Notes: a model not told the origin generated them from the letters alone. DNA of 11,862 nucleotides from an uncultured Filifactor sp. (GCA_947254385.1 CAMYCP010000022.1:1-11862), one strand, 5' to 3'; numbered from the stretch's first letter, positions 1 through 6,881 are shown. Program-made: numbers and translations.

Positions 1-47
1 CGCCCTACGTGGACTTTCACCACAGATTGATGACATGCCCGTCATAC
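1..47 (-). mobile_element. 5' end of a group IIC intron (partial, runs off the left edge)
   Basis: Read on the minus strand from base 47, the sequence starts GTATGACGGGCATGTCAT and continues with GGTGAAAGTCC. This matches, element by element, the start of domain I of group IIC introns such as the Oceanobacillus iheyensis intron as I remember it: a GUNUG 5' end, a small hairpin around GGCAU, an AUCU-like linker, then a hairpin with GGUGAGAGUCC. Two stems are kept with different bases. The first is ATGAC/GTCAT around GGGCAT, where the reference has CCC/GGG. The second is GTGG/CCAC around TGAAAGT, where the reference has GGG/CCC. The intron would start one base after the T-run of the folC terminator, which is where this class is known to insert. 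Position 3 is A rather than the usual G. The catalytic domain V and the intron-encoded reverse transcriptase are not in the window, so completeness is unknown. Confidence 0.8.
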
Positions 48-48
48 T

Positions 49-93
49 AAAAAACAGGATTATGAGTTTTAAAAACTCGTAATCCTGTTTTTT
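49..93 (-). terminator. Rho-independent terminator after folC, probably bidirectional
   Basis: A 19-bp inverted repeat (49-67 with 75-93) surrounds a 7-base loop, with a single non-Watson-Crick position (63/79). On the minus strand the stem is followed by six T, about 20 bases after the folC stop, so it should end the folC transcript. On the plus strand it is followed by a run of T reaching base 95, so it could also stop transcripts arriving from the left. The odd pair is C-A in the minus-strand RNA and U-G in the plus-strand RNA. The hairpin is also the likely recognition feature for the intron that follows it. Confidence 0.9.
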
Positions 94-111
94 TTGACAC
101 AATTTACAGCT

Positions 112-1401
112 TTACAAAATTTCTTTTACGCATGTACGTATTTGCCCGATTAGATATAGGGAGCCGGTTACAAGTATGACGGAATTTTCATAATCATATG
201 ATTTTTTTATTGCCTGCTTTAAAGCGGATACCGGATTTAAGCAATATCTTAAATTTTTTTCTTCAAACTTATTCATAAGTTTATCGCCATCAAGCGCCCG
301 CTTGCTTTCTATCTGAGTAAAAATCGTAAAAGACGACAGTTTTACCAGTTCATCGTAAGAAGCCGTGATGTGTTTATCTTTCATAACTCCCATTATAAGT
401 ATAAGTTTTTTATTTTTGTCAAGCGTTTTAAGCGTCGAGACAAGTTCGGTTATGCCGTCGTCGTTGTGTGCTCCGTCAATTATTATTTCAGGATTTTCGC
501 TTATTTTTTCAAGTCTGCCCTCTATAAATGCGTTTTTTGTTCCGTTTATAATATCGTCTTTTGTAATATCGGCGCCGTTTTTTTTAAGTATTTCACACGC
601 ATTTACGGACAACAAAATATTTTCCGCCTGCCACAAACCGCTCATGCGACTATTCAAGTTGTATTGTGTTCCGTTTAACAGAATATCGACATTTAGTTGT
701 CCGAGGGTTATGGAGTTTATTTTTACATCGGATTTTTTGCATACGGTCAAATCAGCTTGTTTCTCTTCAGTAATTGCTTTTATTTCTGAAAGCGCCTCAT
801 CTTTTTGCGGTGCTGAAATTACCGGAACTTTATGTTTTATTATCCCTGCTTTTTCAAAAGCGATTTTTTTTAGGGTGTCTCCTAAAATTGAGGTGTGATC
901 CAAGCCTATTTCAGTAATTACGGAAAGTATGGGGGTTATCACGTTGGTAGCGTCCAGTCTGCCGCCGAGTCCGACTTCAAGTACAGTATAGTCGGGCTTT
1001 TTTAAATTAAAATACAGAAGTGCAATTAACGTCAGTATTTCAAATGATGTACATTCTTCATCAAAATTTTTTTTATATTCTTTCGTGAGCTTGTATACCT
1101 TATCAGCAAGATTAATAAAATCTTCATCGGAAATCATTTCTCCGTTCAGGCGTATGCGCTCGTTTATTTTTTCAAGGTGCGGAGATGTATAAAGTCCGAC
1201 CGAATATCCCGATTCACGCAAAATTGATGCGATGTATGTACATACCGACCCTTTCCCGTTGGTTCCGGCTACATGAATTATTTTTGTATTTAATGCGGAG
1301 GATGCAAGAATTGCTTTCATGCGATGTAGTCCCGCTTTTTTTGAAAATGTGCCTGCCGACCATATAAAATCTTCCGCCGCTTTTATACTTGTTATTTGCA
1401 A
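112..1401 (-). CDS. folC: Folylpolyglutamate synthase / dihydrofolate synthase
   Basis: This is a cytosolic Mur-ligase-family enzyme that adds glutamate to folates using ATP, and in many bacteria also makes dihydrofolate from dihydropteroate. At 429 aa it has the usual length. The ATP-binding loop AGTNGKGS is at residues 45-52, SPHL at 73-76, the folate/omega-loop region TSFE near 118-121, EVGLGGRLDATN at 142-153, GLDHT at 166-170 and EKAGIIK at 183-189. The C-terminal domain carries DGAHN at 309-313 and GSLYLIG at 413-419. The start codon is TTG, supported by a GGAGG seven bases upstream (1409-1413); I see no ATG that would serve better. It is the last gene of the block, 31 bp after a small membrane-protein gene and just before a strong terminator. 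Sequence alone does not show whether it is mono- or bifunctional. Confidence 0.95.
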   Translation of the reverse strand: MQITSIKAAEDFIWSAGTFSKKAGLHRMKAILASSALNTKIIHVAGTNGKGSVCTYIASILRESGYSVGLYTSPHLEKINERIRLNGEMISDEDFINLADKVYKLTKEYKKNFDEECTSFEILTLIALLYFNLKKPDYTVLEVGLGGRLDATNVITPILSVITEIGLDHTSILGDTLKKIAFEKAGIIKHKVPVISAPQKDEALSEIKAITEEKQADLTVCKKSDVKINSITLGQLNVDILLNGTQYNLNSRMSGLWQAENILLSVNACEILKKNGADITKDDIINGTKNAFIEGRLEKISENPEIIIDGAHNDDGITELVSTLKTLDKNKKLILIMGVMKDKHITASYDELVKLSSFTIFTQIESKRALDGDKLMNKFEEKNLRYCLNPVSALKQAIKKSYDYENSVILVTGSLYLIGQIRTCVKEIL

Positions 1402-1408
1402 AATTTAT

Positions 1409-1413
1409 CCTCC
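1409..1413 (-). promoter_or_regulatory. Ribosome binding site fixing the TTG start of folC
   Basis: A perfect GGAGG on the minus strand lies seven bases before the TTG at 1401-1399. This supports a non-ATG start for folC. Confidence 0.8.
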
Positions 1414-1432
1414 GTGATAATCACATAAAAAC

Positions 1433-1816
1433 TCAGTCTTCATCGACATAGTTATCTACAACAAACTCACCTGCCGCCATTAAAAACGATGAAAAAAACA
1501 TCGCTCCGATGCCTCTAAGATTTCGTATAATTACAAGTTCTTTTGACGGTAATGTAGTCAGAAAAAAAAGTAGCTGAAGTAAAAAAATAATTAAAACCCA
1601 CATTATGAATTTTAAAATACAATTGTTTTCATCAACGATAGAACTTATTAACGAATCTACATAACAATAAAAGCCTAATATCAGTAAAAAGAACGTACCG
1701 ACAATGTAACCGATTTCTTTAAAAAATAAAATCGTAGCATAGAATACGAATAAAGCTATAATGATTTCAGCCCAACCTTTTTTTGTATGAAAAGGTCTTC
1801 TATACCGTACAAACAT
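1433..1816 (-). CDS. Small multi-pass membrane protein, paralogue of the upstream gene
   Basis: I do not recognise this 127-aa protein as a named family. It has a basic N-terminus (RYRRPFHTKK) and four hydrophobic stretches, roughly residues 15-32, 36-57, 68-89 and 103-119, followed by an acidic tail (DNYVDED), so it is probably an integral membrane protein. It aligns along nearly its whole length with the protein encoded at 1898-2302. Shared positions include YAT (26-28), FF, IVD (60-62), LK, FLLQL (78-82), RN-x-R (98-101) and a late E-x-V. An in-frame TTG precedes the ATG directly, but the AGAGGTG site at 1822-1828 is better spaced for the ATG at 1816, so I use the ATG. It lies 81 bp after its paralogue and 31 bp before folC. 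The function is unknown. Confidence 0.8.
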   Translation of the reverse strand: MFVRYRRPFHTKKGWAEIIIALFVFYATILFFKEIGYIVGTFFLLILGFYCYVDSLISSIVDENNCILKFIMWVLIIFLLQLLFFLTTLPSKELVIIRNLRGIGAMFFSSFLMAAGEFVVDNYVDED

Positions 1817-1897
1817 CAAGACACCTCTAAAAACTACAGGTTATAAGCATATCCGAAAACTTGATTTTTAAAAAAATATTTTCAATAAATATTAATC

Positions 1898-2302
1898 TTA
1901 ATAGTCATCTATATTTGCAAGATGCTTATGCATAACTATTTCTCTAAAAATAAGAAGAACTGATAAAGAGCTGATCGCCATTATGCACCGGAAATTTCTG
2001 AATAAATCTCCGACTCCTTTAATTCCCATATTTTCCACTTTATTTATAAAAATAATCAAAGCGATTAGCTGAAGTAAAAACACAATAAGAAAGAATATAA
2101 TCAGTTTTAAAAAATAATGTCTTCCGTCGACGATATGGTCTATCAATGCACTTACAAGGGGAAGAAACCACATTAGGAAGAAAAAATTTAAAAAAATAAC
2201 CTTTCCGAGAGCGCCAAAAAACCTTGTCATTGTAGCATATATAAGCCATATTATAATAATGTCTATAAGTCCGCTTAAATCACGGCTTCCATATCTTGCC
2301 AT
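1898..2302 (-). CDS. Small multi-pass membrane protein, paralogue of the downstream gene
   Basis: This 134-aa protein is not a family I can name. It starts MARYGSRDLSG and has hydrophobic segments near residues 11-26, 32-55, 65-86 and 105-123, consistent with four membrane passes. The tail is hydrophilic (HKHLANIDDY). It shares with the next gene the pattern YAT (22-24), FF (28-29), IVD (57-59), LK (65-66), FLLQL (75-79), RN-x-R (102-105) and E-I-V (121-123). The ATG is preceded by GGAGG at 2308-2312 with a five-base spacer. It begins 19 bp after the thiI stop, so it is likely cotranscribed with thiI. Nothing in the sequence points to a substrate, catalytic residue or metal site. A link to tRNA thiolation or folate would be guesswork from position only. 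Confidence 0.8.
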   Translation of the reverse strand: MARYGSRDLSGLIDIIIIWLIYATMTRFFGALGKVIFLNFFFLMWFLPLVSALIDHIVDGRHYFLKLIIFFLIVFLLQLIALIIFINKVENMGIKGVGDLFRNFRCIMAISSLSVLLIFREIVMHKHLANIDDY

Positions 2303-2321
2303 AAACTCCTCCGGTTTCTTT

Positions 2322-3503
2322 TTAAATCATCTCTATGTGTTTTATGACGCTTTCTTCGCAGGCGTTTTTTACAAGTTCGTCAACATCCAAAGCGCTTTCT
2401 TCTTTTATTACCTTGTCAAGTTTGGGACGGGTGACGGGGTGTTTGGGCAAAAATACGGTGCAGCAGTCTTCTGCGGGGATTATTGAGATGTCGAACGTGC
2501 CTATTTTACACGCCGCCTTTATTATTTCGTCTTTATCCCAAGAAATTAAGGGCCTAAATACCGGCAAAACCGACACGGCGGCGTTGCTACATTGTAAGCC
2601 TTCCACCGTTTGCGATGCGACCTGTCCTATACTTTCTCCGGTGACCAGTGAGTTGCAATGATTTTTAAGTGCGAGTTTTTCGGCTATACGCATCATGAAC
2701 CGTCTGGAAAGTATTGTCATCATATCTTCAGAGCATTTTTCGGCGATTTGTTTTTGTATGGGCAGGAGATTTACCATGTGTATTTTAAAAGGGTCGGTGT
2801 ATTTAAAAAGCACTTGTGCGAGGCGTTCAATTTTTGCCTGTGCCGCCTCTCCCGTAAAAGGAAAACTGTGAAAATGCACCGCCTCTATAAGTAAACCCCG
2901 TTTTGCTATCTGATATGTCGCAACCGGAGAATCTATTCCGCCCGAAAGCAGTGTCATGGCTCTGCCGTTGGTTCCTATGGGCATACCCCCCACCCCGTCA
3001 TATTTTTCGGAGTATATGACGTTGCAATTATTTCTCACCTCAACGACAATATGAAGTTCAGGATTATGAACATCGACCGCAATCGGAGCCGTCGTATGCG
3101 ATAAAATAAATCCGCCTATATCTTTCGCAATTTCGGGAGAAGTGAGATTCATTTTTTTGTTTTCTCTTTTAGCTGATACTTTAAAAGATTTGTAATCGTG
3201 TTCCTTAAGTTTATCTAAAAAATATAAAAGTGCAGAATTTTTTGCCGTTTCGTACCCCGGTTCGGTTTTAAATACCGGACTGTATCCCATTACGCCGAAT
3301 ACGTTGGGTATACGTGATAAAACTTCCGTTTCGTTTGTCGGCGTAAAATCGACATATGTTCTGCCGTCCGCTTTATATACTTCATAACCGTCCAAGCCGT
3401 ACAAGGCTTTTTTTAAATTTTTGACCAGATGATTTTCAAAATATGAGCGGTTAAGCCCCTTGATTGCAACTTCTCCGTTTCTTATAATCACAGAATTGTA
3501 CAT
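2322..3503 (-). CDS. thiI: tRNA 4-thiouridine synthase ThiI, without rhodanese domain
   Basis: ThiI adenylates uridine 8 of tRNA and replaces its oxygen with sulfur, and in some bacteria it also supplies sulfur for thiamine. The 393-aa protein has an N-terminal ferredoxin-like part (VIIRNGEVAIKG, 5-16) and a THUMP domain to about residue 165. A PP-loop ATPase domain follows, with SGGIDSP at 187-193 and TGESIGQVASQT at 288-299. It ends without the C-terminal rhodanese domain of the E. coli enzyme, as is usual in Bacillota. The region D346-C347-C348 before FLPKHPVTRP matches the conserved cysteine segment that receives or handles sulfur. An upstream in-frame ATG would add 16 residues, but the MYNSVIIRNGE start fits the family, overlaps the desulfurase stop as TAATG and has an AGAGG nine bases upstream. 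The sulfur donor is probably the adjacent desulfurase. Confidence 0.95.
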   Translation of the reverse strand: MYNSVIIRNGEVAIKGLNRSYFENHLVKNLKKALYGLDGYEVYKADGRTYVDFTPTNETEVLSRIPNVFGVMGYSPVFKTEPGYETAKNSALLYFLDKLKEHDYKSFKVSAKRENKKMNLTSPEIAKDIGGFILSHTTAPIAVDVHNPELHIVVEVRNNCNVIYSEKYDGVGGMPIGTNGRAMTLLSGGIDSPVATYQIAKRGLLIEAVHFHSFPFTGEAAQAKIERLAQVLFKYTDPFKIHMVNLLPIQKQIAEKCSEDMMTILSRRFMMRIAEKLALKNHCNSLVTGESIGQVASQTVEGLQCSNAAVSVLPVFRPLISWDKDEIIKAACKIGTFDISIIPAEDCCTVFLPKHPVTRPKLDKVIKEESALDVDELVKNACEESVIKHIEMI

Positions 3504-4660
3504 TATCTTTTTCCTCTCAGATTCATAATTTCTCTGATTTTTTCCACACAAAGTTCAAGCTCTTCAACCGCATAATGAATTTCCTCATATGTGTTGTATT
3601 CGGAAAGTGAAAATCTTATAGCGCCGTCTTTTACAGCATCGCTTAAATTTAAAGCGGTGAGCACGTGGGATGAAGATTTTTTTGAAGAACACGCCGAGCC
3701 TGTCGAAACATAGATATGCTTTTCTTCCAGAGCGTGAAGCAAAACTTCCCCCCTAACATTATGAAACGAAACGTTCAATATATGACATACCCCGTTCTCG
3801 GGTGAAATTACGTTTATATCATGTATCTTGGAGGTTATCAAATCTTTAAGATATTTTCTTAAATTTTGCATATGCTTGACATTGCTTTCAAAATTCAAAT
3901 ATCCTTTTTTTACCGCCTCACCGAGCGAGTATATTCCGGGTACGTTTTCAGTTCCGGATCTTACGCCTTGCTCCTGTCCGCCACCGTATATTAAAGGTTT
4001 TACGTGTATGCCGGATCGGTGATACATTATCCCGATACCTTTAAGCGCATGAATTTTGTGTCCCGATATGCTTAAAAAGTCCACTTTAAAATCACGTACG
4101 TTCAAAGGTTCTTTAAGGTAGCTTTGCACTGCATCAACATGAAATATTATATTTTCATCATAATTTTTTATTGTCAGGGCAATGGAATGTATATCGTTTA
4201 CACTGCCGATTTCATTATTTACGTGCATTAAAGAAACCAAAAAAGTATCTTCATCCAAGGCTTCAGATACTTGTTTTTCCGATATAACTCCGTTTTTGTC
4301 GGGTTTTAGATATTTTACATTGTATCCTCTGCTTTTTAGATAAGCTACTGTATTTAAAGTGGCGTGATGTTCCATCATGGAAGTTATTATCGTGTGTTTA
4401 CGGCTTGAGTGTGCGGCGGACATTATAGCCGTGTTCGTGCTTTCACTTCCTCCGGATGTAAATGTTATTTCTTCACTTTTTGCACCCAAGGTTTTAGCTA
4501 TATAGGAGCGGTATTCTTCTATTTTTTTATATACCGAAACTCCCCCCGAATACACGGCGGAGGGATTGAAATAATCTTCAGAAAGTGCAATTTTTACAGC
4601 CTCCGCCGATTCTTTGCACGGCATCGTGGTAGCACTGTTATCCAAATATACAATATCCAT
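3503..4660 (-). CDS. Cysteine desulfurase, NifS/IscS type, paired with thiI
   Basis: This is a PLP enzyme that takes sulfur from cysteine as an enzyme-bound persulfide and releases alanine. The 385-aa protein starts MDIVYLDNSATT, the classic N-terminus. It shows TSGGSESTN (68-76), EHHA with the PLP-stacking histidine (97-100), HVDAVQ (174-179), SISGHK with the PLP lysine at 202, GGGQEQGVRSGTEN (226-239) and the loop GSACSS with catalytic C324. This is the group I (NifS/IscS) pattern rather than SufS. A TTG six codons upstream is also open, but AAGGAAG at 4666-4672 is placed for the ATG at 4660. Its stop codon overlaps the thiI start, so it is probably the dedicated sulfur donor to ThiI, as for B. 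subtilis NifZ-ThiI. No iscU- or sufU-like scaffold gene lies in the window, which argues against a main role in iron-sulfur cluster assembly. Confidence 0.93.
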   Translation of the reverse strand: MDIVYLDNSATTMPCKESAEAVKIALSEDYFNPSAVYSGGVSVYKKIEEYRSYIAKTLGAKSEEITFTSGGSESTNTAIMSAAHSSRKHTIITSMMEHHATLNTVAYLKSRGYNVKYLKPDKNGVISEKQVSEALDEDTFLVSLMHVNNEIGSVNDIHSIALTIKNYDENIIFHVDAVQSYLKEPLNVRDFKVDFLSISGHKIHALKGIGIMYHRSGIHVKPLIYGGGQEQGVRSGTENVPGIYSLGEAVKKGYLNFESNVKHMQNLRKYLKDLITSKIHDINVISPENGVCHILNVSFHNVRGEVLLHALEEKHIYVSTGSACSSKKSSSHVLTALNLSDAVKDGAIRFSLSEYNTYEEIHYAVEELELCVEKIREIMNLRGKR

Positions 4661-4665
4661 TTTTA

Positions 4666-4672
4666 CTTCCTT
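4666..4672 (-). promoter_or_regulatory. Ribosome binding site that decides the desulfurase start
   Basis: AAGGAAG on the minus strand lies five bases before the ATG at 4660. It sits downstream of the alternative TTG (4678), so it cannot serve that codon. Confidence 0.7.
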
Positions 4673-4679
4673 ACACAAG

Positions 4680-5189
4680 TTATCGTTTTAATATATTTAC
4701 AAATTCTTTTCTTTTTACCAAAAGTCCGGCAACAAGTCCTATGAATGCTCCGGTAAACACGGATATTATTCCGATTATCGGAAAATACCAAAATATATCT
4801 GAATTTTTTATAATTACGGAGGCTACAAAAATCTGTCCCAAATTAAAAAACAGCGCTCCCGTTATGCTGACACCGATAGGACTTACGCCGTCTTTCAATA
4901 TACTTTTTACCGTACTCATAGACAAAATACTCATCAAACCGCCGGCAATACTGTACAAAAAAGCCGACATTCCGCCGAAAAAAGCGGATGTCATCAGAGT
5001 ACGAATAAAAAGCACCAGCATAGCCTCTTTAAAACCGAATGTATATAACAAAAACACGGATACTATATTACTAAGTCCGATTTTTACGCCGGGCGCTATA
5101 AAAGACAAATCCGGAAACATTGATTCCACTATATAAAAAACCAGAGAAAAAGATGTCATTACCGATAATTCGGTAAGTTTTTTTACCAA
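4680..5189 (-). CDS. Gx transporter family membrane protein (heptaprenyl diphosphate synthase component I-like)
   Basis: The 169-aa protein is very hydrophobic, with about five to six membrane segments (roughly residues 7-24, 38-52, 55-70, 75-92, 106-126 and 134-157). It carries the motif PGVKIGLSNI at residues 33-42, typical of the family called heptaprenyl diphosphate synthase component I or Gx transporter. These proteins resemble the substrate-binding S subunits of ECF transporters. The synthase name comes from old annotation, and a transport role is more likely, but the substrate is not known. The start is TTG, with a GAGGGGG at 5197-5203 that overlaps the stop of the preceding gene. The next in-frame ATG (residue 11) would cut into the first membrane segment and has no binding site. 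It follows the NusG-II gene by 12 bp, a pairing I recall as common in Clostridia. No polyprenyl synthase or apbE gene follows here. Confidence 0.82.
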   Translation of the reverse strand: MVKKLTELSVMTSFSLVFYIVESMFPDLSFIAPGVKIGLSNIVSVFLLYTFGFKEAMLVLFIRTLMTSAFFGGMSAFLYSIAGGLMSILSMSTVKSILKDGVSPIGVSITGALFFNLGQIFVASVIIKNSDIFWYFPIIGIISVFTGAFIGLVAGLLVKRKEFVNILKR

Positions 5190-5196
5190 AAAATTT

Positions 5197-5203
5197 CCCC
5201 CTC
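5197..5203 (-). promoter_or_regulatory. Ribosome binding site for the TTG start of the Gx-type gene
   Basis: GAGGGGG on the minus strand precedes the TTG at 5189-5187 and overlaps the last bases of the NusG-II gene. This suggests translational coupling of the two genes. Confidence 0.6.
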
Positions 5204-5582
5204 ATTTGACAAGAGTATCATAATCACTTTCTTCATTTGTCGTTTTTATAGTTATATACATTTTATGCGGCAGGGCAACTATCATCTGATTATTTTTATC
5301 TATAAATCCCATTTTCATACATATTTTATGAGGCGTGTCAGACTCTATTACCTCCACCCCTCCGTCGTGAATATGATAGACTTCATGACCGCCGTTTCCG
5401 TCATAAAAGTCGAACACTCCGTCAAACTTGTCATCTATGACATATTTGTCCACAACTTTTCCGTCGTGAACAACCTCCACGGTTTTTACGCCCTGTATGT
5501 CATTTTTGCTTTTTATATAAAGTCCGAGGCACGACAATGATAAAATAAGTGCAGCAATAATTATATCGCCTCTTTTAAGCAT
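5202..5582 (-). CDS. NusG domain II-containing protein, membrane-anchored
   Basis: This 126-aa protein has a short basic N-terminus (MLKRGD), one membrane segment at about residues 6-24 and a beta-rich part predicted outside the membrane. The ending SDTPHKICMKMGFI (81-94) followed by IVALPHKMYI (101-110) is the pattern of the NusG_II family. Despite the name, the family is not a transcription elongation factor; its role is unknown. As I recall the family pattern (DCP, IC, VCLP), two of three cysteines are replaced here (T83 and A103) and only C88 remains. The frame is open for 23 more codons upstream, but those lie inside pgi. I choose the ATG at 5582, which overlaps the pgi end by 8 bp (ATGCTTAA). 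No strong ribosome binding site is visible, so translation may depend on ribosomes finishing pgi. Confidence 0.8.
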   Translation of the reverse strand: MLKRGDIIIAALILSLSCLGLYIKSKNDIQGVKTVEVVHDGKVVDKYVIDDKFDGVFDFYDGNGGHEVYHIHDGGVEVIESDTPHKICMKMGFIDKNNQMIVALPHKMYITIKTTNEESDYDTLVK

Positions 5583-6864
5583 TTGTATATCCCGGTTTAC
5601 CCAACAGAGTGAACATATTTTTCTTGTATTTTTCAACTCCGATCTGATCAAAGGGATTTATTTTCAGTATATAACCGCTTATTGCACAGCTGATTTCAAA
5701 GAAATATATTAAATATCCCAAATTATATTCGTCGAATTTCGGCATTTTTATAAAAATATTTGGTACGCCTCCCGAAACGTGTGCTTTAATCACGCCCTCA
5801 AGCGCTTTATCCTTTACATATGAAATCGTTTTGCCGGAAATATAGTTGAGTTTGTCAAGATCCAAACTGTCATCGGGAATTTTAACCGTGCTTTCATCGT
5901 CCGTAAAATCGCATACGGTTTCAAATAAAATGCGTTTGCCATCCTGTATATACTGCCCTATAGAGTGAAGATCCGTGGTAAATACCGCACCTGCCGGAAA
6001 AATCCCCTTTCCGTCTTTTCCCTCACTTTCGGCAAACAGTTGTTTGTACCATTCATTGAAATACATCATGGAAGGTTCGTATTGCACTAAAATCTCAATA
6101 TTTTTACCTTGTTCATACATGATGTTTCTAAGAGCGCTGTAAGTATATACGGCGTTTTCTTCTTTTGTATTTTCCGCATATTCTTCAGCATCACGAGAAC
6201 CGTGCATAAGTTTTTTTATGTCGAGTCCGGCATACGAAATTGCAATCAGCCCTACGGGCGTAAGCACCGAATATCTGCCGCCAACGTCACCGGGAATTAC
6301 AAAAGTATCATATCCTTCTTTAACGGACATCTCTTTGAGTGCGCCTTTTTCAGCATCCGTGGTGACAACTATGCGGCGCATCGCCTCTTTTTTGCCGTAT
6401 CTAAATTCCAATTCGTTTTTAAACACTCTGAAAGCTATCGCCGTTTCGAGTGTAGTGCCAGATTTTGAAATTACATTCAGCGCAAAATCCTTGTCTTTAA
6501 TGTAATCGATAATTTCACTTATTTGTTTTCCGCTTAACGCATTGCCCGCAAAAATAACTTCGTGTTCTTTTTTATACGGATTTTGAAGTGCCTCAATTAT
6601 CGCTTTAGCTCCGAGATACGACCCGCCGATGCCTATTACTATAAGAACTTGAGAAAAACTTTGCAGTTTTTTGGATGTTTTTTCAATTTTGTTTATAAAC
6701 TCTTCATCCGTTCTTTTAGGCAAATCCAGCCAACCTGTATATTCATTTCCGACACCGGTTTTTTCAATCAATGTTTTATGACAACTTTCAGCTTTTTTAA
6801 TATATTCACTTAGAGTATTTTCGTCCGTAAAAGAAAGTATGGAGCTTATATCCAACTTAATCAT
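5575..6864 (-). CDS. pgi: Glucose-6-phosphate isomerase
   Basis: This cytosolic enzyme interconverts glucose 6-phosphate and fructose 6-phosphate in glycolysis and gluconeogenesis. At 429 aa it belongs to the shorter bacterial type. Visible motifs are GGSYLGAK (80-87), the phosphate-binding SKSGTT (133-138), GGRYSVLTPVGL (195-206, family signature), ESEGK with a catalytic glutamate (279-283), LHSIGQ with catalytic H300, and NPFDQIGVEKYK (403-414) with the lysine near 412 expected to act in ring opening and isomerisation. The ATG has AAAGGAGAA at 6872-6879 as its binding site. It starts 17 bp after the transporter gene and overlaps the NusG-II gene. All catalytic elements appear intact. Confidence 0.96.
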   Translation of the reverse strand: MIKLDISSILSFTDENTLSEYIKKAESCHKTLIEKTGVGNEYTGWLDLPKRTDEEFINKIEKTSKKLQSFSQVLIVIGIGGSYLGAKAIIEALQNPYKKEHEVIFAGNALSGKQISEIIDYIKDKDFALNVISKSGTTLETAIAFRVFKNELEFRYGKKEAMRRIVVTTDAEKGALKEMSVKEGYDTFVIPGDVGGRYSVLTPVGLIAISYAGLDIKKLMHGSRDAEEYAENTKEENAVYTYSALRNIMYEQGKNIEILVQYEPSMMYFNEWYKQLFAESEGKDGKGIFPAGAVFTTDLHSIGQYIQDGKRILFETVCDFTDDESTVKIPDDSLDLDKLNYISGKTISYVKDKALEGVIKAHVSGGVPNIFIKMPKFDEYNLGYLIYFFEISCAISGYILKINPFDQIGVEKYKKNMFTLLGKPGYTNA

Positions 6865-6881
6865 CCTGAATTCTCCTTTCG

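Noticed and set aside
2..81. Open reading on the plus strand at the left edge that could be the C-terminus of a protein entering the window.
   Set aside because: Two of the three plus-strand frames stay open for 48 bases or more, but none resembles a protein I know, and one runs through the terminator hairpin. The minus-strand group II intron structure explains bases 1-47 better.
365..898. A 177-codon open frame on the plus strand opposite folC.
   Set aside because: It lies entirely within folC, which has all its family motifs, and its translation is a low-complexity Ser/Phe/Ile-rich product typical of a shadow frame.
1817..1897. Possible separate promoter in the 81-bp gap between the two small membrane-protein genes (TATAAC at 1840-1845).
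   Set aside because: No acceptable -35 box is found at the right distance, and the predicted start would fall almost on the ribosome binding site. The gap is too AT-rich for a lone -10 match to mean much.
5525..5535. Lipoprotein signal (cysteine at residue 18) in the NusG-II protein.
   Set aside because: The residues before the cysteine are SLS, which does not fit the usual lipobox with Leu at -3. A plain membrane anchor is more likely.
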